A stretch of 64,000 bases of DNA from Candidatus Avelusimicrobium vaccinum (GCA_902794895.1 CADBIY010000001.1:1-64000); one strand, 5' to 3'. Positions 1 through 8,329 are shown, counted from the stretch's first letter. Made by a program: numbers and translations. The notes: generated from the sequence alone by a model not told the origin.

Positions 1-622
1 CTAGCATGGCTTCACGGGAAACACCGCCCCGGCGCATCCCTACAATATTAAGCCCTACTAAACGGGCGCGTCCGCCTTGCGCAATACAATAAGGGGGGAC
101 ATCTAACGGAGACATGGTTCCTCCGGAAATCATAGCCATGGTTCCCACACGGGAAAATTGGTGCACGCCGACCATGCCGGACATAACCACACGGTCTTCA
201 ATCAGTACGTGCCCCGCAATACCCGTACTGTTTGCAATAATAATGTGGCTCCCCAAATGACAATCGTGCGCGATATGAGAATTGGCCATGAGCAAACAAT
301 AATCTCCAATGACCGTTGGGTGTTCCACGCGGGTAGAACGGTGAATAGTCACACATTCCCGAATTTGGTTACCGTTGCCCATTTGTACGCGGGTTGGTTC
401 ATCTTTATAAGATAAATCTTGTGGTTTTACGCCGATAAAAGCACTGGCGATAATCTGGTTATCATCGCCCATAGTGGTGTTTTCGATCACGCAAAACGGA
501 CCGATTTTATTGTTTTTTCCGATAATTACATTCGGTCCAATCACGGTATAAGGCCCAATACTGGTTGTGGGATCAATTTTTGCCGTTGGGTCAATGACGG
601 CAGTGGGGTGAATGTTAGTCAT
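1..622 (-). CDS. lpxA: Acyl-ACP:UDP-N-acetylglucosamine O-acyltransferase, partial (3' end outside window)
   Basis: First step of lipid A synthesis: transfers a hydroxyacyl chain from ACP to UDP-GlcNAc in the cytoplasm. The minus-strand translation from the ATG at 622 (MTNIHPTAVIDPTAKI) gives left-handed beta-helix hexapeptide repeats. The segment HIAHDCHLG carries the family's catalytic His, and VGVHQFSRVG matches the conserved region that follows. No stop is reached before base 1, so the C-terminus is missing. The ATG overlaps the fabZ stop by 8 bp, which implies translational coupling in the bamA-to-lpxA operon. Identification is firm. Confidence 0.95.
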   Translation of the reverse strand, partial: MTNIHPTAVIDPTAKIDPTTSIGPYTVIGPNVIIGKNNKIGPFCVIENTTMGDDNQIIASAFIGVKPQDLSYKDEPTRVQMGNGNQIRECVTIHRSTRVEHPTVIGDYCLLMANSHIAHDCHLGSHIIIANSTGIAGHVLIEDRVVMSGMVGVHQFSRVGTMAMISGGTMSPLDVPPYCIAQGGRARLVGLNIVGMRRGGVSREAML

Positions 623-1103
623 GGGGAATTTCTCCTAAAATAAAATTGAGTGTTGCTTGGACACATCTTTTTCCGTTTACATACGCTTCTGCATAAATTT
701 TTGAAATTTTACCCAAACGTAAAATTTCCAGCGGCATTTCCAATGTGTCGCCCGGTTTTACCATGCCGCGGAATTTGGCCTCTTCAATACTTAAAAATAA
801 GGGAACGCCTTTGTTTTCCGCAGCTACAAAATGCATGGCAGCCGCCCCAAACGATTGGGACATGCTTTCCACCATCAAAACTCCCGGCATTACCGGCATA
901 CCCGGGAAATGTCCTTGGAAGTAATATTCATCAGCGCGTACATGATGAATCCCTACGTATTTCTTACGTAATTCCAATACATGTACTTCATCTACCAATA
1001 AAAAAGGGAAACGGTGCGGAATGCTTTTTTTGATAAAGTCCGGTCCGTAAATTTCCAAAACGGGTAGCGTAAGGAATTCTTTTAAGTTCGAGTTTGGTTT
1101 CAT
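615..1103 (-). CDS. fabZ: 3-hydroxyacyl-ACP dehydratase
   Basis: Dehydrates 3-hydroxyacyl-ACP in fatty acid elongation, so it competes with LpxA for hydroxyacyl-ACP. The 162-residue hot-dog fold protein has the FabZ signature around HFPGMPVMPGVLMVESMSQ, with the catalytic His in GHFPG and the downstream Glu in MVESM. IPHRFPFLLVDEV near residue 30 is also typical. It has a good SD (cggagg). Its ATG overlaps the lpxC stop by 4 bp and its stop overlaps the lpxA start by 8 bp. The lpxC-fabZ-lpxA order is common in Gram-negative bacteria; in some phyla lpxC and fabZ are fused, but here they are separate. Confidence 0.96.
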   Translation of the reverse strand: MKPNSNLKEFLTLPVLEIYGPDFIKKSIPHRFPFLLVDEVHVLELRKKYVGIHHVRADEYYFQGHFPGMPVMPGVLMVESMSQSFGAAAMHFVAAENKGVPLFLSIEEAKFRGMVKPGDTLEMPLEILRLGKISKIYAEAYVNGKRCVQATLNFILGEIPHD

Positions 1104-1924
1104 TTTTCCTCCGCGTTAGATACTAAAATTTTAGCAAAGATTACGTTATGTTTGTGCCCACCGCATGTACAGGTAATTTTAAGCGGAGGGAGTTTATACC
1201 CGGTTAAACTTAAATCGCCGATTAGGTCCAATAATTTATGGCGGACCAGTTCATCAGGAAAACGTAATTCGTTGATGAATTTATCTTTTCCCACAATTAC
1301 GGCATTTTCCAGGTTGCCCCCTTTGGCTAAGCCATGGGCTTTTAAAAAGGCTAATTCCTCTTCAAATCCAAAAGTCCGTGCGCGGGCAATTTCACGCATA
1401 TAATTTTCTGGCGTAAATTCTAACGTATATTCTTGCCGGGCCACTAAGGGATGTTTATGTAAGAATAAAAACGTAAACGTTAACTTGTCGGCCGGTTCTG
1501 CTGCATACGAAATAGGACCGCTTGTATAAGTAATTTTACGGTTGATTTTTAAGACCGGTTGTTCGGTGGTTAATGAGTGTAAGCCGGCTTTTAACAAGGC
1601 ATCCATATAAACATCACTGGCGCCGTCCGTTACCGGAGGTTCCGGGCCATCCATTTCTACCGCTACGTCTGTAATGCCCAACGCATGTAGGGCTGATAAG
1701 GCGTGTTCTACCGTGCAAACTTCGGCTGTTTCATTTTTTAAATTTGTTCCCCGTAAAGTAGAACTGACATAATCAACCAGTGCCGGAATCGGTTTTGCAC
1801 CGGGGATATCGGTGCGTAAAAAAGTAATTCCGTCTTGGGCGGGCTTAAAGATTAGGGTAGAGGGCAGGCCGGTATGTAAACCAATCCCTTTAACCACTGT
1901 AGCAGTAGCAAGTGTTTTTCGCAT
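1100..1924 (-). CDS. lpxC: UDP-3-O-acyl-N-acetylglucosamine deacetylase
   Basis: Zinc amidase that catalyses the committed step of lipid A synthesis. Zinc ligands expected for LpxC are visible: the His in CTVEHALSAL, and the His and Asp in VRHKLLDLIGDLSL. The C-terminal GGHKHN carries the catalytic His. At 274 residues it is slightly shorter than the roughly 300-residue family norm. It lies 4 bp downstream of lpxD and no strong SD is apparent, so translation is probably coupled. Its stop overlaps fabZ as ATGA. Confidence 0.95.
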   Translation of the reverse strand: MRKTLATATVVKGIGLHTGLPSTLIFKPAQDGITFLRTDIPGAKPIPALVDYVSSTLRGTNLKNETAEVCTVEHALSALHALGITDVAVEMDGPEPPVTDGASDVYMDALLKAGLHSLTTEQPVLKINRKITYTSGPISYAAEPADKLTFTFLFLHKHPLVARQEYTLEFTPENYMREIARARTFGFEEELAFLKAHGLAKGGNLENAVIVGKDKFINELRFPDELVRHKLLDLIGDLSLTGYKLPPLKITCTCGGHKHNVIFAKILVSNAEEK

Positions 1925-1928
1925 AGGT

Positions 1929-3008
1929 TTAACGTCCCAATAGTTTTTTCAATTTTCCCCAAAGAGATAATTTTCGGGATTCTTCTAATTCTTTTTTTAA
2001 GTTTTTAAAATCTTTATACATTTCCGGCAATTTACGCAAAATAGCCAGTTGTTTGAAGGCTTCTTTTTGCGGCATAGCCGGATAGCCAAAATACGTTTTT
2101 CCGCCTTCCAAACTGCCCATAACACCGGATTGTGCTCCAATTTGGGCGCGGTCCCCGATGGTCATATGACCGGCTAATCCGACTTGGCCTGCTAAAATCA
2201 CCCCGTTACCGATTTGGGTGGTTCCTGCAATGCCGACTTGGGCGCAGAAAATACTGGCTTGGCCTACTTGTACATTATGGCCTACTTGAACGAGATTGTC
2301 AATCTTCGTATTGTCGCCAATAATAGTGCTGGCTAATTTAGCGCGGTCGATACACGTGTTCGATTGTACTTCCACGTCGTTTCCTAAAATGACGTTGCCG
2401 ATTTGCGGTATTTTTTGATGGCGACCTTCGTGAAATGTAAACCCAAATCCGTCGGAACCAATGGTGGCTCCGGCTTGCAAAATAACGTAATCTTTCAGCA
2501 CGCAGTCTTCCCGGATGACTACTTGCGGATAAATGTAGCAGTTTTTACCGATGGTTACATCTTTGCCGATATAACATTGCGGAAAAATGACGGTATTATC
2601 GCCGATGGTTGCGCCGTCTTCAATCACAGTATATGCTCCCACAGATACATGGGCCCCCAAGGTGGCTTTTGGGCTGATAACAGCGGTGGGGTGGATTCCG
2701 GCGGTGTGTTTTTGGCGGGAAGCATCCACATATTTCATCAATAAAATAAAGGCCCATTCCGGATTTTTGGAATAAAGCAAGGCCCCGTTAAAGGGAAGTT
2801 CTTGGCCGTTTGCTTCTTCCGGTACGATAAGTGCGGAAGCTTTTACCTCTTTTAAATTTGCTGGTTTTTCCAGAGAGTTTAAATAGCAAATACCGCCGGG
2901 TTGTGCATCTTCCAACGCGCACAGACGATTAATGATTAAATCCGGCTGGGCTGTTGTTTGGGCTCCTGTAATTTTTACAATTTCTGCAAGGGTAAAATCT
3001 TTCATCAT
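1929..3008 (-). CDS. lpxD: UDP-3-O-(3-hydroxyacyl)glucosamine N-acyltransferase
   Basis: Adds the N-linked hydroxyacyl chain after LpxC. It has an N-terminal LpxD domain (residues about 1-100), then a long run of hexapeptide repeats (about 105-320). The conserved QVGHNVQVG carries the catalytic His, and a Lys-rich C-terminal helix follows. At 359 residues it is normal for the family. The first of two tandem ATGs is chosen because agaggtg lies just upstream. It is preceded 12 bp away by the Skp-like gene, the usual skp-lpxD order. Confidence 0.95.
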   Translation of the reverse strand: MMKDFTLAEIVKITGAQTTAQPDLIINRLCALEDAQPGGICYLNSLEKPANLKEVKASALIVPEEANGQELPFNGALLYSKNPEWAFILLMKYVDASRQKHTAGIHPTAVISPKATLGAHVSVGAYTVIEDGATIGDNTVIFPQCYIGKDVTIGKNCYIYPQVVIREDCVLKDYVILQAGATIGSDGFGFTFHEGRHQKIPQIGNVILGNDVEVQSNTCIDRAKLASTIIGDNTKIDNLVQVGHNVQVGQASIFCAQVGIAGTTQIGNGVILAGQVGLAGHMTIGDRAQIGAQSGVMGSLEGGKTYFGYPAMPQKEAFKQLAILRKLPEMYKDFKNLKKELEESRKLSLWGKLKKLLGR

Positions 3009-3020
3009 ACACCTCTATTA

Positions 3021-3938
3021 TTAGCCGCGTTTGCGGTATTTTTTTGATTTTTTTAGCCGGGTGACAAAGTCTTTGGTAACATTCACCGGGGCTTGGCCAT
3101 AAAGCAGTTCATCTTTGCGTACAAGTGCACCGATATTCCGTTTTTTGGCGAAGGATTTAATTTCGCTGTAAATATCTTGCAAAATTTCATTGACTTCTTT
3201 TTTTTCTAAATTCAAAATTTCTTCACGGGTGGTATATTTGTAATTATCAATAAAAAATTCCCGTTCCGCAATTATTTTTTTATTGGAGGAAATATGTGAT
3301 TTTAGATCTTCCAGACGGGCCGGAGTATTTAGCGGACTGGCAGATAAAATCTCCGCCCCGGAAAAAGTCAACCGGTTTAGTAAATTACCCAAAACCAAGG
3401 TATCGGCCGGTTCTTCAATTTTAGGCAGTAACGGTTGCGGTTCTACCACAATGCGTGCATAAAACGGTTTTAATTCCCGAAGTTGGGCGGCTAGCATTTC
3501 GTTTTCACGTTGCAAGATGTTAATCAATTCCTTGGCATTTTGTACTTCGGTTTCTTTGGCTTGAATTTTCAAATGGATTTGTTCTTTAACGGCAATGGTG
3601 CGCGGATGTTCATTAAAAGCCTCATCAATATCAATATAGGCAACGGTTAAGCATTTGGCAGAGGAAACCTCTGTGGTTTCTTCTTGCGCATCATCTGGCA
3701 GGGAATCCTTATTCGGGGTTTGTTGGTGTTCGCTTAAAGTTTCTTTTTTAGTTTGTTCCGGTAACACGATTTTTTCTTCCGGTGTTTGAACGGGGGCCGT
3801 AACAGCGGGTTGCGCTTGCTTGGCTAAAATGGCTGCCACGGCTTTTTCTTCTTCATGAGTAAGGGTATCCGCCGCGTTCGTTTGCGCGTTTAAGAGAGTG
3901 GGAAATAAAAGCAGCCAAATCGCAGCGGTTTTTTTCAT
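3021..3938 (-). CDS. OmpH/Skp-like periplasmic chaperone, N-terminally extended
   Basis: Position between bamA and lpxD and a coiled-coil-rich sequence support a Skp/OmpH family role in carrying unfolded outer-membrane proteins. A signal peptide (MKKTAAIWLLLFPTLLNAQ) is followed by a Pro/Gln/Glu-rich spacer to about residue 90. TVAYIDIDEAFNEHPRT (about 98-114) matches the start of Skp proteins. At 305 residues it is about twice the usual Skp length, owing to this spacer and a middle insertion containing PQPLLPKIEEPAD. It starts 6 bp after the bamA stop without its own SD. The family call is likely; the role of the extension is unknown. Confidence 0.75.
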   Translation of the reverse strand: MKKTAAIWLLLFPTLLNAQTNAADTLTHEEEKAVAAILAKQAQPAVTAPVQTPEEKIVLPEQTKKETLSEHQQTPNKDSLPDDAQEETTEVSSAKCLTVAYIDIDEAFNEHPRTIAVKEQIHLKIQAKETEVQNAKELINILQRENEMLAAQLRELKPFYARIVVEPQPLLPKIEEPADTLVLGNLLNRLTFSGAEILSASPLNTPARLEDLKSHISSNKKIIAEREFFIDNYKYTTREEILNLEKKEVNEILQDIYSEIKSFAKKRNIGALVRKDELLYGQAPVNVTKDFVTRLKKSKKYRKRG

Positions 3939-3944
3939 AGGCCA

Positions 3945-6302
3945 TTACATCATATTCGAGATATTAAAGTAGAAGTGGGAACGGTCTTCTCCCGGGCGGT
4001 GATTCAGCCCGTAACCCCAATCTATACGAATAGGCAGCGAGGGAGTGGTAAAGCGTAAACCTACGCCGACGCCTGCTTTAAATTGGTCGCGTTCCGGCCC
4101 CATGGAAAAATTCAAATCATCAAAATGGTTCCAGGAGTTCCCTAAGTCAAAGAAGAACGCAAATTGAGCCATATTGCGCCGTCCTTCGCGGGCCAGCGGG
4201 AAGCGGAGTTCCGCGTTCATTACATAGTACATGTCTCCCCCGTATTCCGGGCCAATTTCTCCGGCGCGTTCGTATCCGCGCACCGTATCGGCTCCTCCCA
4301 AGAAGAATTTTTCGAAAGGAGGTACTTCTTTGGTTCGGCCATATGCTTGTACGGAGCCGAATTTGTTGGAAAGTACAAAGACAATGGGATAATTCCCGCC
4401 TACATTCCACACGGTGTAGTTAAAAATAGAGCGTGCGTTTAAATACCACAAGTCTAAATCTCCGCCGACCGGTCCGCCGGCCAAGGCGAGCCCTAACGAG
4501 TTGCGCCAACCGGTTGTCGGGTCCCAGATGTTATCGCGGGTATCAATGGCGAAATCGGTACTCAAGGTGGACAAATTTGTTTTTCCTTCCGGGATACATT
4601 CTCCCGGTTTGGAACTCGCAGAACATTTGAATGGGTCTTCAATATCGTATATGTGGATGTTTTCAAACGAGTAACCAAACGAAAGTTGATAAATATCGTC
4701 GTTAAACCGCGGTCCTACGCGTAAGCGTCCGCCGATCCGTTTTTCGGTATAGGCTTGGTTGTCGGTGGAGAACGAACGGTAACGGCGCGTATTGAACAAA
4801 TCTACTCCCAGCGAAGTGGGATGATCGTAAATCCAGGGAGTGGACCAACTGACCGTATAATCTAAAATCTCTTTCCCGAATAACGTACGTAACGAAAGCC
4901 GTTGGGCCCGGCCAAATAAATTCATGTGATTGACGGAAAGTTCTCCATAGAGCCCATCCATGGAACTCATGGCCAGCCCGGCCGTAAACATACCGGGGCG
5001 GCCTTCCACTACGTTAAAATCCAGGTCTACTTTTTGCGGATCTGCCGTTGGTTGCAGGTCAATTTGTACGTCGTTAATAAATCCCAAGTTTAAAATTTTG
5101 GTTTGGCTGCGGCGAATTTTGGCATTATCATATAAATCGCCGGGATGAATCGATAATTCGCGGGTAAAAACATATTTTTTAGTATGTTCATAACCGGTTA
5201 CATCTACATGGTCAATATAGAAAATATGACCTTCGGAAATATCAAACGTAAGGTTTAATTTCCCGCCGGAAATTTCTTTTACCGGTTCCACCCGGGCCTG
5301 TAAATAGCCCTTGTTGGCGTATTGTTCCTGAATGGCGGAAATCGTATCATCAAAATCTTTTTGATTGTATAGATGCCCCTCGCGGAAAAAGACTTGTTTC
5401 TTTAATTCTTCCGGGGTAAATACGTTGTTGCCTTCAAACGAAACAGTACCGAAGTCTACTTTTTCACCTTCGGTCAATTGGTACGAAATGGAGGCTTGCG
5501 TTTTTTGCGTGTTAAAATCGATTTTAGGTTGGGTTAAATTAAATTCGCTATACCCTTTGTTGCGTCCGTAAAGCATCATTTTGACCCAATCTTTTTGTAA
5601 ATTCTGCGGTTTGAATACTTTGCCGGGGCGGTTGGAGGCTTTTTTTATAATTTTCTTGGCAGGCAATTCATCTGCACCGTTAAGTGTAACGTCGGCCACA
5701 CGCACGCGGTCTCCTTCGTTAATGATTAGTTTGACATAAACAATTCCCAATTCTTCTTTGCGGGTTAATTCATAAGAAATTTGCGCATTAATATATCCTT
5801 TTTCGGCATATTTTGCTTTAATACGGTCCAGATCCCCTTGCAGTTTTAATTCGTTGAAGGGGTCTTTGATCTTTAACGTCATGGCTTGGGTAATTGCCCC
5901 CTTGCCTAGGTGTTTGCGGCCTTCGTAAAAAAGATGGTCAAAAATCGGTTTTTCTTTAACGATATATGTTAATTCATGGCAGGGATAAGGTTCTGAAGGA
6001 TCTTCTTTGGCTTTGCGTGAACCGGAAATGGGAGTAATATCCAGTTGGACTTGATCAAAATTACCCAGCGCGGAAATATCCTGGATATCTGCCGCGACCT
6101 GATGGCGTTCGTACAATTCCCCTTTCTTGGCGGAAGCAACTTTGGTTACCGTTTTTTTACGGATATTTTTAAGCCCGCTCACAGAAATCCGGCAAACCAT
6201 CCAGGGCCCGTTAGGATCCAATTCCGCTACGGATTCTTCCGCGCGCGCGTACGAAAAAAGAAATAAACCGGCCAAGGCCAGTGCAGTAAATCGTCGAGAC
6301 AA
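3945..6302 (-). CDS. bamA: Outer membrane protein assembly factor BamA
   Basis: Central beta-barrel of the BAM machine that inserts outer-membrane proteins. A signal peptide ends near AEESV. About five POTRA domains follow (residues about 30-430), including VEGRPGMFTAGL at the junction. The C-terminal Omp85 barrel contains FFLGGADTVRGYE, the family's conserved lid-lock VRGY motif. Length 785 is normal. The start is a TTG with a strong SD (ggggagg about 8 bases upstream); no ATG fits better. It heads the lpx operon. The rpmB terminator lies in the 70 bp upstream, so the promoter must sit inside this short gap or transcription must read through. Confidence 0.96.
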   Translation of the reverse strand: MSRRFTALALAGLFLFSYARAEESVAELDPNGPWMVCRISVSGLKNIRKKTVTKVASAKKGELYERHQVAADIQDISALGNFDQVQLDITPISGSRKAKEDPSEPYPCHELTYIVKEKPIFDHLFYEGRKHLGKGAITQAMTLKIKDPFNELKLQGDLDRIKAKYAEKGYINAQISYELTRKEELGIVYVKLIINEGDRVRVADVTLNGADELPAKKIIKKASNRPGKVFKPQNLQKDWVKMMLYGRNKGYSEFNLTQPKIDFNTQKTQASISYQLTEGEKVDFGTVSFEGNNVFTPEELKKQVFFREGHLYNQKDFDDTISAIQEQYANKGYLQARVEPVKEISGGKLNLTFDISEGHIFYIDHVDVTGYEHTKKYVFTRELSIHPGDLYDNAKIRRSQTKILNLGFINDVQIDLQPTADPQKVDLDFNVVEGRPGMFTAGLAMSSMDGLYGELSVNHMNLFGRAQRLSLRTLFGKEILDYTVSWSTPWIYDHPTSLGVDLFNTRRYRSFSTDNQAYTEKRIGGRLRVGPRFNDDIYQLSFGYSFENIHIYDIEDPFKCSASSKPGECIPEGKTNLSTLSTDFAIDTRDNIWDPTTGWRNSLGLALAGGPVGGDLDLWYLNARSIFNYTVWNVGGNYPIVFVLSNKFGSVQAYGRTKEVPPFEKFFLGGADTVRGYERAGEIGPEYGGDMYYVMNAELRFPLAREGRRNMAQFAFFFDLGNSWNHFDDLNFSMGPERDQFKAGVGVGLRFTTPSLPIRIDWGYGLNHRPGEDRSHFYFNISNMM

Positions 6303-6321
6303 CGTAAATTCCTCCCCTTAA

Positions 6322-6353
6322 CAAAAAGCCCACACTATCAAGTAAGCGTGGGC
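6322..6353 (-). terminator. Intrinsic terminator after rpmB
   Basis: On the minus strand GCCCAC pairs with GTGGGC (6348-6353 with 6328-6333) around a 14-base loop, followed by five T (6323-6327). It sits 20 bp downstream of rpmB and 20 bp upstream of bamA. Confidence 0.75.
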
Positions 6354-6373
6354 CGGGTTTTCATCCAAAAAAC

Positions 6374-6568
6374 TTATTTGGTGGGTCTTTTTGCCAAACC
6401 GCTTTTAATGCAGCTGGTGCAGACATAAGCCGTTTGTGTTTTTCCGTCCAACACCAATTTTTGTTTTTGCAAGTTCGGTTTAAAGGTCCGTTTCGTTCTC
6501 AAGTTGGAGTGGCTGTAAGAACCGCCGGATACGGAGGTTTTTCCACATACTGCACATTTATACGCCAT
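6374..6568 (-). CDS. rpmB: 50S ribosomal protein L28
   Basis: Large-subunit ribosomal protein. The 64-residue sequence starts MAYKCAVCGK and has two CxxC pairs (Cys5/Cys8 and Cys50/Cys53), the zinc-binding type of L28. The motif SHSNLRTKRTFKPNLQ is typical. The SD aaggaagg lies 7 bases upstream. It is a single-gene unit, closed by the hairpin at 6322-6353. Confidence 0.97.
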   Translation of the reverse strand: MAYKCAVCGKTSVSGGSYSHSNLRTKRTFKPNLQKQKLVLDGKTQTAYVCTSCIKSGLAKRPTK

Positions 6569-6631
6569 AGTTTCCTTCCTTAATTAAGATAAAGTTAGTA
6601 TTAATATTCTAGTAAATAATTTAGCGGCTGT

Positions 6632-7573
6632 CTAGCCCCGGACCGTTTTTTGCGGCCAAATTTTACTGGCAGCGATTGAGAGCCCCAAAATTCCCACAAT
6701 AACCCCTAAAGAAACCAATATGGGTATAGCAATAAAATGGGAAAGAAGCATTTTGACACCCACGAAAAATAAAATGACGGAAATGCCGTATTTTAGATAA
6801 GGGAATTTCCCCGCCATGCCGGAAAGTAAAAAGTATAACGAGCGTAAACCAATAATTGCAAAAATGTTGGAAGAATATACTAAAAATGTATCTTGCGTAA
6901 TCGATAACACCGCGGGAATGGAATCCACCGCAAAAATGAGATCACTCATTTCAATCACCAGTACGGCGGCAAACAGCGGGGTGGCAAACCACTTGCTGTT
7001 TTCCCGGATGAAAAAGTTTGGGCCCTGATAGTCTGTTTTCAGCGGTATCAGTTTTTGGAGAATTTTTAAAATAAACGATTGTCCGGGATCAAAGTTGTCA
7101 TCTTCCTTTTGTAACAGCATTTTGGAAGCCGTAAAAATTAATAATACCCCAAACAGGTAAATGGTCCATGTGAACATAGAGATCAGTTGCACACCTACGA
7201 AAATAAAGATAAACCGCAACAGGACTGCTCCCAAAATACCCCAAAGAAGTGCTTTAGGTTGTAATTCATGTGCAATGGCAAAATAACCAAAGATCAGAAT
7301 AAATACAAACATGTTGTCAATGGATAGCGAATATTCCAATACATATCCGGTATAAAATTCCAACGCATGTTGCGGCCCTTCAAAAAGCCAAATGGCTCCC
7401 CCAAATAACAGGGCTAAGGTGATCCATATCCCCACCATGACGGCGGCCTCTTTGATATTTACTTTTCCATGGTGTTTATTAAGTACCGCCAAATCGATAA
7501 ATAAAGCCACAAGTACAATGACCCAAAAGGCCACCCACATCGCAACAGATACAGATGTAGAAACCGGTTCCAT
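6632..7573 (-). CDS. TerC/Alx-family integral membrane protein
   Basis: Polytopic inner-membrane protein of 313 residues with about nine hydrophobic helices. Acidic motifs typical of TerC lie inside membrane segments: EYSLSIDNMFVF (about 80-91) and VIEMSDLIFAVDSIPA (about 202-217). Family members are linked to manganese efflux (Alx) or tellurite resistance; the substrate cannot be read here. The SD agggag precedes the ATG. A -10 box is at 7600-7605. I looked for the yybP-ykoY manganese riboswitch often found before alx and did not find it on this strand. Confidence 0.9.
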   Translation of the reverse strand: MEPVSTSVSVAMWVAFWVIVLVALFIDLAVLNKHHGKVNIKEAAVMVGIWITLALLFGGAIWLFEGPQHALEFYTGYVLEYSLSIDNMFVFILIFGYFAIAHELQPKALLWGILGAVLLRFIFIFVGVQLISMFTWTIYLFGVLLIFTASKMLLQKEDDNFDPGQSFILKILQKLIPLKTDYQGPNFFIRENSKWFATPLFAAVLVIEMSDLIFAVDSIPAVLSITQDTFLVYSSNIFAIIGLRSLYFLLSGMAGKFPYLKYGISVILFFVGVKMLLSHFIAIPILVSLGVIVGILGLSIAASKIWPQKTVRG

Positions 7574-7599
7574 AAAATCTCCCTAAATCAATTTACTTA

Positions 7600-7605
7600 A
7601 TTATA
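7600..7605 (-). promoter_or_regulatory. Probable -10 box of the TerC-family gene
   Basis: TATAAT on the minus strand, 26 bases before the ATG at 7573, with an SD in between. No clear -35 is seen 17 bases upstream. It is divergent from the promoter at 7635-7664. Confidence 0.5.
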
Positions 7606-7634
7606 GCAATTAATCAGGGAAGTCTGTTTGCAAA

Positions 7635-7664
7635 TTGAATCGTAAAATAGTTATTTGATACAAT
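7635..7664 (+). promoter_or_regulatory. Promoter of the structured RNA / small-protein unit
   Basis: TTGAAT (7635-7640), an 18-base spacer and TACAAT (7659-7664) form a good housekeeping-type promoter. Predicted transcription start is near 7671, about 244 bases before the start codon at 7915. Confidence 0.6.
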
Positions 7665-7670
7665 GCTTCT

Positions 7671-7885
7671 GTTAGTTTAACTGTTTTTGGAACCGTATGT
7701 GGAATACGGGGCACTTTTGGATACTCAAAAGTTCTACTCAAGTCCAAGAACAGCCGATATAAGCACAGCATGCACAATCTGATCCATTGGGCATGCTGGG
7801 CTGAATGTCTGCCGCTTTGCGCGGCAGACTACGGCTGTTGCTATGAAGGCCTTGAGTAGACTTTATAGTGTCAGCCGTTTTTGTT
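7671..7885 (+). ncRNA. Structured RNA with mutually exclusive terminator: candidate riboswitch/attenuator or free sRNA
   Basis: This holds most of the 341-bp gap between the TerC gene and the small gene at 7915. Hairpins seen: 7693-7698 with 7704-7709 (6 bp) and 7713-7719 with 7726-7732 (7 bp). Helix P1 pairs 7733-7742 with 7851-7860 (10 bp). Helix P2 pairs 7749-7756 with 7832-7839 (8 bp). Arms inside P2 are 7766-7773 with 7791-7798 (8 bp) and 7807-7815 with 7821-7829 (9 bp). The alternative is 7831-7837 with 7872-7878, extended by 7841-7848 with 7861-7868, followed by T5 (7878-7882): an intrinsic terminator. P2 and the terminator share 7832-7837, so only one can form. The P1 3' strand becomes the terminator loop. 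No known riboswitch consensus was recognised. A 6S-like sRNA of about 215 nt is the main alternative. Confidence 0.6.
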
Positions 7886-7914
7886 GGCCGCCGCGGTTCC
7901 TGAAGGAGGAAAAT

Positions 7915-8175
7915 ATGAATCAACGCCGGCGGCTGCTTGCCGTAGATCCGAAACAGCAAAAAATATTGCGCGATTTAGCCCGGATGGATGCCTGGGTACT
8001 CGCTTGTTTGGATATACTGGAGCAACAACATCTTACTTGTGCCGATACAAGTCCGTTATATAAGAGTTTAAAACAAGTCCGCTTTGAAATTTACCGGGCC
8101 GGGTGTGAAGTATTGGGAGTGGAATATGCCTTGGATAGGTACCCGGATAACAAGGAAAAACAAAAACCCCGCTAA
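7915..8175 (+). CDS. Hypothetical 86-residue protein
   Basis: I do not recognise a family. The ATG at 7915 is chosen over an in-frame ATG at 7843 because gaaggagg sits 5-12 bases upstream and 7843 lies inside the RNA fold. The protein starts MNQRRRLLAVDPKQQ, is largely helical and soluble, has three Cys (near residues 35, 42 and 64) and a basic tail. No signal peptide or membrane segment is seen. Its long structured leader suggests controlled expression. The stop lies within the terminator hairpin shared with tRNA-Thr. Confidence 0.6.
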   Translation: MNQRRRLLAVDPKQQKILRDLARMDAWVLACLDILEQQHLTCADTSPLYKSLKQVRFEIYRAGCEVLGVEYALDRYPDNKEKQKPR

Positions 8176-8186
8176 ACGCGGAGTTT
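8152..8186 (-). terminator. Terminator of tRNA-Thr (hairpin also follows the small gene)
   Basis: Stem 8164-8172 with 8178-8186 (9 bp with one mismatch). On the minus strand it is followed by a U-rich tract (TTTTTGTTTTT including the stem end), so it mainly serves tRNA-Thr. On the plus strand the hairpin overlaps the stop of the 86-residue gene. Confidence 0.7.
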
Positions 8187-8194
8187 AAAATTTT

Positions 8195-8267
8195 AGCCGA
8201 GGATGGGAGTCGAACCCACAACCTACGGTTTACAAAACCGTTGCTCTGCCAGTTGAGCTACCTCGGC
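8195..8267 (-). tRNA. tRNA-Thr (anticodon TGT)
   Basis: Minus-strand cloverleaf of 73 nt: acceptor GCCGAGG pairs with CCTCGGC, the D-arm contains AGCTCAACTGGCAGAGC, anticodon loop TTTGTAA reads ACA codons, and the T-arm has GGGTTCGACTCCC. CCA is not encoded. Confidence 0.95.
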
Positions 8268-8272
8268 AATAC

Positions 8273-8278
8273 ACTATA
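8273..8278 (-). promoter_or_regulatory. Probable -10 box of tRNA-Thr
   Basis: TATAGT on the minus strand, 5 bases before the first base of the mature tRNA. This would start transcription at or very near the mature 5' end. No -35 was recognised. Confidence 0.4.
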
Positions 8279-8329
8279 TCATACCATTTTTCCTTCATTT
8301 TTTTCCACATAATTCCGAATTGATTATGA

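Noticed and set aside
158-643. Two plus-strand open frames at the left edge
   Set aside because: They run antisense to lpxA, which has unmistakable hexapeptide repeats and catalytic His, and they have no SD or recognisable product.
7574-7914. yybP-ykoY manganese riboswitch for the TerC-family gene
   Set aside because: Read on the minus strand, the gap lacks the conserved loop sequences and a T-tract terminator in that direction; the structured RNA fits the plus strand.
7671-7914. SRP RNA, tmRNA, RNase P or T-box leader
   Set aside because: I could not find the SRP apical loop, the tmRNA alanine acceptor ends, the RNase P conserved core or the T-box antiterminator sequence.
7738-7959. 73-residue minus-strand frame over the structured RNA
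   Set aside because: No SD, no homology I recognise, and it is explained by the RNA helices on the other strand.
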